From positions 1 to 64,000 of the forward strand of contig NZ_JRKO01000004.1 of assembly GCF_000763885.1 (NCBI RefSeq): 64,000 nucleotides of DNA, written 5' to 3'. Both the position numbers and the translations under genes were made by a program. The notes under the pieces were generated by a model. It was given only the letters and a program-made list of their open reading frames with translations, was not told the DNA's origin and ran no database searches. This stretch comes from Paracoccus versutus (GTDB lineage Bacteria > Pseudomonadota > Alphaproteobacteria > Rhodobacterales > Rhodobacteraceae). The stretch's first letter is position 1. The number at the start of each line of letters is the position of its first letter. Shown piece after piece: positions 59,539 to 64,000 of the stretch.

Positions 59539-59931
59539 TCAGAACGCGAAGAAGATGATCAGCGTCAGCACGGCCAGGACGACCGAACCCGCGATCAGCG
59601 CCTGGCTGGATTTGCGCGCTTCCTCGATCTCCAGCCCGTAGCCGGCGTCATAGGCCAGGTGGCGCAGCCCGGCGAGCAGGTGATACCACAGCGACCACAT
59701 CGAGCCGGTCAGGATGATGAAGCCCAGCCAGGACCGCATCACCCAGTCCGCGCAGGCGAAGGCGCCCGGCGAGGTGACGGCGGCGACCAGCCACCAGGTG
59801 ATCAGCACGATCCCGGCGACCAGCGCGTGCCCGGTGATGCGGGTCATGATCGAGGTGATTGCGGCGATGGGCAGGCGATAGACCTGCAAATGCGGTGACA
59901 ATGGCCGGTTGCCCCGGTTGACGTCAGCCAT
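59539..59931 (-). CDS. sdhC: Succinate dehydrogenase cytochrome b556 subunit
   Basis: A 130-residue membrane subunit. RPLSPHLQVYRLPIAAITSIMTRITGHAL is the SdhC signature including the quinone-site Ser and Arg, and HLLAGLRHLAYDAG (about residue 80) holds the haem-ligand His. Three helices. Start 59931 (MADVNRG) is the usual N-terminus. First gene of sdhCDA-x-x-sdhB. Confidence 0.95.
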   Translation of the reverse strand: MADVNRGNRPLSPHLQVYRLPIAAITSIMTRITGHALVAGIVLITWWLVAAVTSPGAFACADWVMRSWLGFIILTGSMWSLWYHLLAGLRHLAYDAGYGLEIEEARKSSQALIAGSVVLAVLTLIIFFAF

Positions 59932-60076
59932 GATGCGCTCTCCTGCGTTCAGGCCCCGCACGCGACGGCTGGCGGCGAGGGCTGGCCGAAATTGGGTTTG
60001 CTTTTAGCCGCCTTGTCGCATCTGTCACGGGTGGATGCCAGACGTAAGGCGGATATGCGACAGATTTTCCGTTTTT

Positions 60077-60105
60077 GTGATCACGCAAACGCCAGCTGTG
60101 ATCAC
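60077..60105. promoter_or_regulatory. Two GTGATCAC palindromes, 21 bp apart, before sdhC
   Basis: GTGATCAC at 60077-60084 and again at 60098-60105, both inside TGTGATCACG. The 21-bp spacing is two helical turns, so both sites face the same side of DNA. They lie about 146-174 bp upstream of sdhC in a 313-bp gene-free region (59932-60244). Candidate operator for control of complex II; the binding protein is not identified. Confidence 0.5.
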
Positions 60106-60244
60106 GGGCAGGCTCCGACCCTTTCGAATGATTGCGGTATCAGGACGGACTCGCCGGATTTCCCCGGATAACCGAGGGATTCGGTCATGTTCAACCCCGG
60201 CGCGGCGGCGATTCGCGGGCCGGCTGCGCCGTGGCGCGGGGCGG

Positions 60245-61279
60245 TCATTTCGGCATCAAGGCCCAGTAATCCAGGTCCAGCAGCACCTGCGGGGCATATT
60301 TTCCATCCTCGCCGCGCAGGGCGTGATCACCGGCCGCGCCCTTGTGCGCCACCAGCCGCAGCCGGATCGCGCCGACGCCCGGCGCATGGGTGTCGGCCTT
60401 GTCCAGCACCTCGGACCAGGCGCGGATGGTGTCGCCGGCAAAGCAGGGATTGGCATGGGCCCCGCCGTTCAGCGCCACGATCATCTGCGCATTGGCCAGC
60501 CCGTTGAAGCTGAGCGCGCGGGCCATGCTGATGACATGGCCGCCATAGATCAGCCGCTTGCCGTCCTCGCGGAAGGTGGCGTCGAAATGCACCTTGGCGG
60601 TGTTCTGCCACAGCCGGGTGGCCAGCATATGCTCGGCCTCCTCGATGGTGACGCCGTCCACATGATCGATGACCTCGCCGACCTCATAGTCGCCCCAGCG
60701 GTGCGGCTCGCCGGCCAGGCCGAAGTCGTATTGCAGGAAATCCAGCCCCTCGGGCAGCACCAGATCGGAGGGCGCGACCGATTTCGCCAGTTCCGGCACC
60801 ACCGGCTCGGGCGCCGGCGCCGCGTCGTCGCCCTTGCGCACCATGACCCAGCGCACATAGTCCAGCACCACCTCGTCCATCTGGTTCAGGCCGCGGGTGC
60901 GTACCCAGACCACGCCGGACTTGCCGTTGGAGTTCTCCTTGAGCCCGATCACCTCGGATTCGGAGCGCAGCGTGTCGCCCGGCCAGACCGGCTTCAGCCA
61001 GCGGCCCTCGGCATAGCCCAGGTTCGCCACCGCGTTCAGGCTGATGTCGGGGACCGACTTGCCGAAGACGATGTGAAAGGCGATCAGGTCGTCCAGCGGG
61101 CTGCCGTCCAGACCCGAGGCGGCCGCGAACTCGTCCGAGGAATAAAGCGCGTGCCGCGCCGGGTAGAGCGCATGGTAAAGCGCGCGCTCGCCCTCGGCCA
61201 CGGTGCGGGGCACGGCGTGGCGGATCACCTGGCAGACGCGGTAATCCTCGAAGAAGCGGCCCGGATTGGTCTTGCTCAT
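60245..61279 (-). CDS. mch: Mesaconyl-CoA hydratase (beta-methylmalyl-CoA dehydratase)
   Basis: A 344-residue protein of two MaoC-like hot-dog halves. It begins NPGRFFEDYRVCQVIRHAVPRTVAEGERALYHALYP and ends DLDYWALMPK. FHIVFGKSVPDISLNAVANLGYAEGR (about residue 69) and YGGHVISMARALSFNGL (about 245) are typical of the ethylmalonyl-CoA pathway mesaconyl-CoA hydratase, which forms beta-methylmalyl-CoA. The same neighbourhood (mcl2, mch, sdh, mdh) in R. sphaeroides supports the call. It lies 10 bp after a DUF1737 gene on the map but upstream of it in transcription. Confidence 0.9.
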   Translation of the reverse strand: MSKTNPGRFFEDYRVCQVIRHAVPRTVAEGERALYHALYPARHALYSSDEFAAASGLDGSPLDDLIAFHIVFGKSVPDISLNAVANLGYAEGRWLKPVWPGDTLRSESEVIGLKENSNGKSGVVWVRTRGLNQMDEVVLDYVRWVMVRKGDDAAPAPEPVVPELAKSVAPSDLVLPEGLDFLQYDFGLAGEPHRWGDYEVGEVIDHVDGVTIEEAEHMLATRLWQNTAKVHFDATFREDGKRLIYGGHVISMARALSFNGLANAQMIVALNGGAHANPCFAGDTIRAWSEVLDKADTHAPGVGAIRLRLVAHKGAAGDHALRGEDGKYAPQVLLDLDYWALMPK

Positions 61280-61288
61280 GGTGGTTTC

Positions 61289-61495
61289 CTATTGCTGGCC
61301 CAGTTTCATGTCCGGGTGATAATCCGCCTCGATCTGCTTGGTGACCGCCTGGGCGCAGCGCATCACGCCGCGCGCCGCGTCGAAGGCATAGGCGGGGTCG
61401 CCATGCAGCTCCCAGCCCTTCGACAACGCCTCGCTGACCTTGTGGCAGAAGGCCGAGGTGTCGTCCTCGGTCAGCAGGCGATAGATCTTGGGCAT
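61289..61495 (-). CDS. DUF1737 protein
   Basis: A 68-residue protein with the DUF1737 pattern: YRLLTEDDTSAFCHKVSEALSKGWELHGDPAYAFD, then RCAQAVTKQI. The function is unknown. It lies between mch and the NnrU-like gene, each within about 10 bp, so it belongs to the mch transcript. Start 61495 (MPKIYR) is preferred over the in-frame 61507. Confidence 0.85.
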   Translation of the reverse strand: MPKIYRLLTEDDTSAFCHKVSEALSKGWELHGDPAYAFDAARGVMRCAQAVTKQIEADYHPDMKLGQQ

Positions 61496-61496
61496 G

Positions 61497-62039
61497 TCAG
61501 CCTCCAAAGGGGTTATAGCCCAGCCAGGCGTGGACCAGCGCCACGACCCCGAACAGGACCACGGTGCCGACCGCGGCCATCGCCTCCTTGCGGACCGGGA
61601 ACGGCCCGGCGGGCGGGGTCCAGCCCGGCTGCGCGCGGTTGATCACGGCCATCTCGACCAGCGACCAGAGCAGCAGCCCGCCGAACAGCACGAAACTGGG
61701 CAGGTCGCCATTGGGCAGCAGATGCGCAAGGGCCCAGAGCGCAAAGCCGGTCAGCTGCGGGTGGCGGATATGGCGGGCCAGGCGGGTCTTCATGCCGGCG
61801 ACGGCGAAAAGATAGAAGCCCAGCAGCACCAGCAGGTTGTTGACGCCCTTCAGCGGTGCGGTCGCGCCCCACCAATGGGGACCGTCCGCCATGCGATAGC
61901 CGATCACCATCAGCACCACCGAGACCGCCAGCGCCCCCGCCACGCCGCCCCGGCCCAGCCGGTCGCGCAGCCCCGGTGCCAGCCGCTTGAGAAGATGCGC
62001 CGCCCACCAAAGCGCCACGCCAAGGATCAGGATCAACAT
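61497..62039 (-). CDS. NnrU family membrane protein
   Basis: A 180-residue protein with about six helices. Family landmarks: LKRLAPGLRDRLG near the start, ARHIRHPQLTGFALWALAHLLPNGD (about residue 88) and FGGLLLWSLVEM (about 118). NnrU relatives are linked to nitric-oxide reduction in denitrifiers, but here the gene sits in an acyl-CoA gene cluster with no nor genes near, so the name should be taken as family only. Confidence 0.85.
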   Translation of the reverse strand: MLILILGVALWWAAHLLKRLAPGLRDRLGRGGVAGALAVSVVLMVIGYRMADGPHWWGATAPLKGVNNLLVLLGFYLFAVAGMKTRLARHIRHPQLTGFALWALAHLLPNGDLPSFVLFGGLLLWSLVEMAVINRAQPGWTPPAGPFPVRKEAMAAVGTVVLFGVVALVHAWLGYNPFGG

Positions 62040-62084
62040 CTGGCTTTGTCCTTTCGCTGGATGTAAATGGCGCTTACTTTGCCA

Positions 62085-62924
62085 TCACCCTGCCAGCGCG
62101 GCAATCGCCGCGGCCTTGGCCAAAGTGACGCGGGCGATCTCGACATGCAGGTTCTCGACGATCCTGCCGTCCACCACCGCGACGCCCTTGCCCTGGGCCT
62201 GCGCCTCGTCGAAGGCCTCGATCTGGCGGCGGGCCAGATCGACCTCGGCTTCCGACGGCGCAAAGACCTCGTTGGCAATGGCCAGCTGCGCCGGGTGGAT
62301 CAGGGTCTTGCCGTCGAAGCCCATGTCGCGGCCCTGCTCGCATTCGGCGCGCAACCCCTCTTCGTCCTTGAAGGCGTTGAACACGCCGTCCACGATGACC
62401 CGGCCATGCGCCCGCGCGGCCAGCAGGCACAGGCCCAGCCCCGCCATCATCGGCAGCCGGTCGGCGCGAAAGCGGCTGTTCAGCTCCTTGGCCAGGTCGT
62501 TGGTGCCCATCACCATGCCCTGCAGGCGAGGATGGGCGGCGATCTCGGCGGCGTTCAGCATGCCCTCGGCCGTCTCCATCATCGCCCAGAGCGGCGTGTC
62601 GGGCACCAGCGCCGCCACCCGGTCCAGGTCGGCGCCGCGGCTGACCTTGGGCACCAGCACCGCATCGGCGCCCGAGGCAAAGGCGCGGGCGTCGCCCTCG
62701 CCCCATTCGGTGTCCATGCCGTTGATGCGCACGATCCGCACCCGGCCGCCGTAATCGGCCTGCAGCGCCTTGGCCAGCAAGTCCCGCGCCGCCACCTTCT
62801 CGGCGGGCGCCACCGCATCCTCGAGATCGAAGATGATCGCATCGGCGGCCAGCGCCTGGGCCTTTTCCATGGCCCGCACATTGGCGGCCGGAATATAGAG
62901 GACGGAACGATAGGGACGGGTCAT
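62085..62924 (-). CDS. mcl2: HpcH/HpaI (CitE-like) protein, probable (3S)-malyl-CoA thioesterase
   Basis: A 279-residue TIM-barrel of the citrate-lyase beta family. RSVLYIPAANVRAMEKAQAL starts it; IIFDLEDAVAPAEK (about residue 31) and VRINGMDTEWGEGD (about 64) carry Mg- and CoA-site residues, PKVSRGADLDRV and MMETAEGMLNA (about 119) follow, and DGKTLIHPAQLAIANEVF (about 220) closes the site. The length and gene order (mcl2, NnrU, DUF1737, mch, sdh) match the R. sphaeroides Mcl2 thioesterase rather than the longer Mcl1 lyase. Sequence alone does not separate lyase from thioesterase. Confidence 0.82.
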   Translation of the reverse strand: MTRPYRSVLYIPAANVRAMEKAQALAADAIIFDLEDAVAPAEKVAARDLLAKALQADYGGRVRIVRINGMDTEWGEGDARAFASGADAVLVPKVSRGADLDRVAALVPDTPLWAMMETAEGMLNAAEIAAHPRLQGMVMGTNDLAKELNSRFRADRLPMMAGLGLCLLAARAHGRVIVDGVFNAFKDEEGLRAECEQGRDMGFDGKTLIHPAQLAIANEVFAPSEAEVDLARRQIEAFDEAQAQGKGVAVVDGRIVENLHVEIARVTLAKAAAIAALAG

Positions 62925-63004
62925 CGGGGCCTCGCGTAATAATCTTGCGCGAACCTGCCCCGAAAGGAAGCGAATCGCAAGCACCGATTTGCCGCACTGC
63001 GGCA

Positions 63005-63739
63005 TCAGATCCCGTCCCAGATCAGCTTGGCCGAAACCAGCATCAGCGCCCAGGTGATGAAGCCATAGAAGACCTGCGCAGACATCCGCCGCACCAGCCA
63101 CAGTCCCGCCAGCACGCCCAGCACGCCGGGCACCATCAGCACGGTGGCCACCGACAGGTTATGCGCCGACAGCTGGCCCAGCATGGCATAGGGAATCAGC
63201 TTCACCGCATTGCAGATGGCAAAGAAGATCGTCGTGGTGCCGGCATAGGTCATCGGCGTCATGCGCAGGGGCTGGGCATAGACCTGATAGGGCGCCGCCC
63301 CGGAATGCGACACGAAGCTGGTATAGCCCGAGATCGTGCCCCAGAAGCTGCCCGCCCCCCAGCGCGGCGGCCGGGCGCTGGCGCTGACCCGGCTGCGCAG
63401 CAGGGCGTTCAGCGCAAAGGCCAGGCCGATCACGCCGACGATCAGCCCGACCTGCGCGTCGTCGACGTGATGCGCGGTGGCCCAGCCCAGGGCGATGCCG
63501 GTGATCGCGCCCGGCACCAGAGTCCGCAGCACCCGCGCGTCGAAATCGCGGCGAAAGGCGATCAGCCCGCCGATGTCCGAGATGATATAGACCGGCAGCA
63601 GGATCCCCGCCGCCTGCACCGGCGACATGACCAGCGCCAGCAGCGGCACCGAGATGGTGCCGACCATGGACAGCCCTCCCTTGGCCAGCCCGATCGAAAA
63701 GGCGGCGATCACCGCCAGCACCCAGCCCAGCATCTCCAT
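63005..63739 (-). CDS. TauE/SafE family sulfite/sulfonate exporter-like protein
   Basis: A 244-residue protein with about eight helices. FSIGLAKGGLSMVGTISVPLLAL at the start and TSFVSHSGAAPYQVYAQPL in the middle are the two half-repeats of TauE/SafE transporters, each with the Gly-rich helix start. It may export sulfite, sulfoacetate or another organic anion; the substrate is unknown. Start 63739 gives a normal length. Divergent from mdh. Confidence 0.88.
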   Translation of the reverse strand: MEMLGWVLAVIAAFSIGLAKGGLSMVGTISVPLLALVMSPVQAAGILLPVYIISDIGGLIAFRRDFDARVLRTLVPGAITGIALGWATAHHVDDAQVGLIVGVIGLAFALNALLRSRVSASARPPRWGAGSFWGTISGYTSFVSHSGAAPYQVYAQPLRMTPMTYAGTTTIFFAICNAVKLIPYAMLGQLSAHNLSVATVLMVPGVLGVLAGLWLVRRMSAQVFYGFITWALMLVSAKLIWDGI

Positions 63740-63926
63740 CCGCGCGCCCCCGTGTCCCGCCCCTCCCGAGTAATCCAGCGGCGCAACCGCGGCAATACGC
63801 CGCCGCCTTTTCCATGTTAGCGGTTGACAACAGCGGTTTTCGCGCCGGACCCGCAGCCAAGGCTTGCGATTCTCATCCCGAGGGACTAGGCCACCGCGCG
63901 AACCATCATGGAAATCGGAGGTTAAC

Positions 63927-64000
63927 ATGGCCCGACCCAAGATCGCACTCATCGGTGCGGGACAGATCGGCGGCACGCTGGCGCATCTGGCCGCGATGAA
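63927..64000 (+). CDS. mdh: Malate dehydrogenase (5' end only)
   Basis: Only 24 codons lie in the window: [20 protein letters not shown] and on, the NAD-binding Gly-rich loop of LDH-like malate dehydrogenase. A GGAGG site lies 7 nt before the ATG. The position next to mcl2 and sdh matches mdh in related genomes. The rest is past the edge. Confidence 0.85.
   Translation, partial: MARPKIALIGAGQIGGTLAHLAAM

Overview
The window is GC-rich alphaproteobacterial chromosome, most likely from a Paracoccus-type member of the Rhodobacteraceae. The species call is an inference. It rests on several things seen here: the mcl2 / nnrU-like / DUF1737 / mch / sdhCDA-x-x-sdhB / mdh neighbourhood, which I recall from Rhodobacter sphaeroides; a GAAC-N7-GAAC type SOS box in front of recA; DUF1127 small proteins with a CcsR ('cuckoo') small-RNA array; and a CckA kinase next to a CtrA-type box. 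No phage, insertion sequence, plasmid gene, tRNA, rRNA or cas gene was seen. Almost everything is core chromosome.

Layout. 1-9.8 kb: an OmpA-domain protein cut by the window edge, ubiA and rsmE back to back, a DUF1127 gene, msrA-prmA, a P1-family peptidase, a second DUF1127 gene, purA, DUF2842 and a thiamine diphosphokinase. 10.2-19.1 kb: a siderophore-type TonB receptor, an M20 amidohydrolase, the run queA-MFS-DUF924-lpd, and bfd-bfr. 19.1-24.6 kb: gph, glmU-glmS, then about 1.5 kb with no recognisable gene. 24.6-37.7 kb: alaS with a DUF1330 gene, recA, a sulfotransferase-like gene, the run tehA-like/guaB/lytic transglycosylase/rsmB/cckA, and a FadL-type porin. 37.8-46.9 kb: the division and cell-wall cluster mraZ-rsmH-ftsL-ftsI-murE-murF-mraY-murD, on the minus strand with overlapping genes. 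47-55.7 kb: mrp, the third DUF1127 gene with its hairpin array, rlmJ, an AmpD-like amidase, an excalibur lipoprotein, gatC-gatA, a UPF0173 hydrolase, DUF1989 and a 53-residue orphan. 55.8-64 kb: succinate dehydrogenase with two lipoprotein genes inside the operon, mesaconyl-CoA hydratase, DUF1737, NnrU, a malyl-CoA thioesterase/lyase-family gene, TauE/SafE and the first bases of mdh.

The most interesting system lies at 48.88-49.76 kb. A DUF1127 gene (CcaF1-like) is followed by twelve consecutive hairpins. Nearly all show the same loop, CTCCTCCTCCCT, on stems of different sequence that still pair. They group into six two-hairpin units of about 70-77 nt. This matches the known CcsR1-4 sRNAs of R. 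sphaeroides but is expanded from four units to six. All three DUF1127 genes in the window carry the same palindrome, CTGCATNGCAG, 93-109 bp before their starts, which suggests one shared regulator. Other regulatory structure includes MraZ-type repeats and a terminator inside a long mraZ leader (UpsM-like), a CtrA box just before cckA, a phased pair of GTGATCAC sites before sdhC, and a family of at least ten intergenic GGRTATTTG elements.
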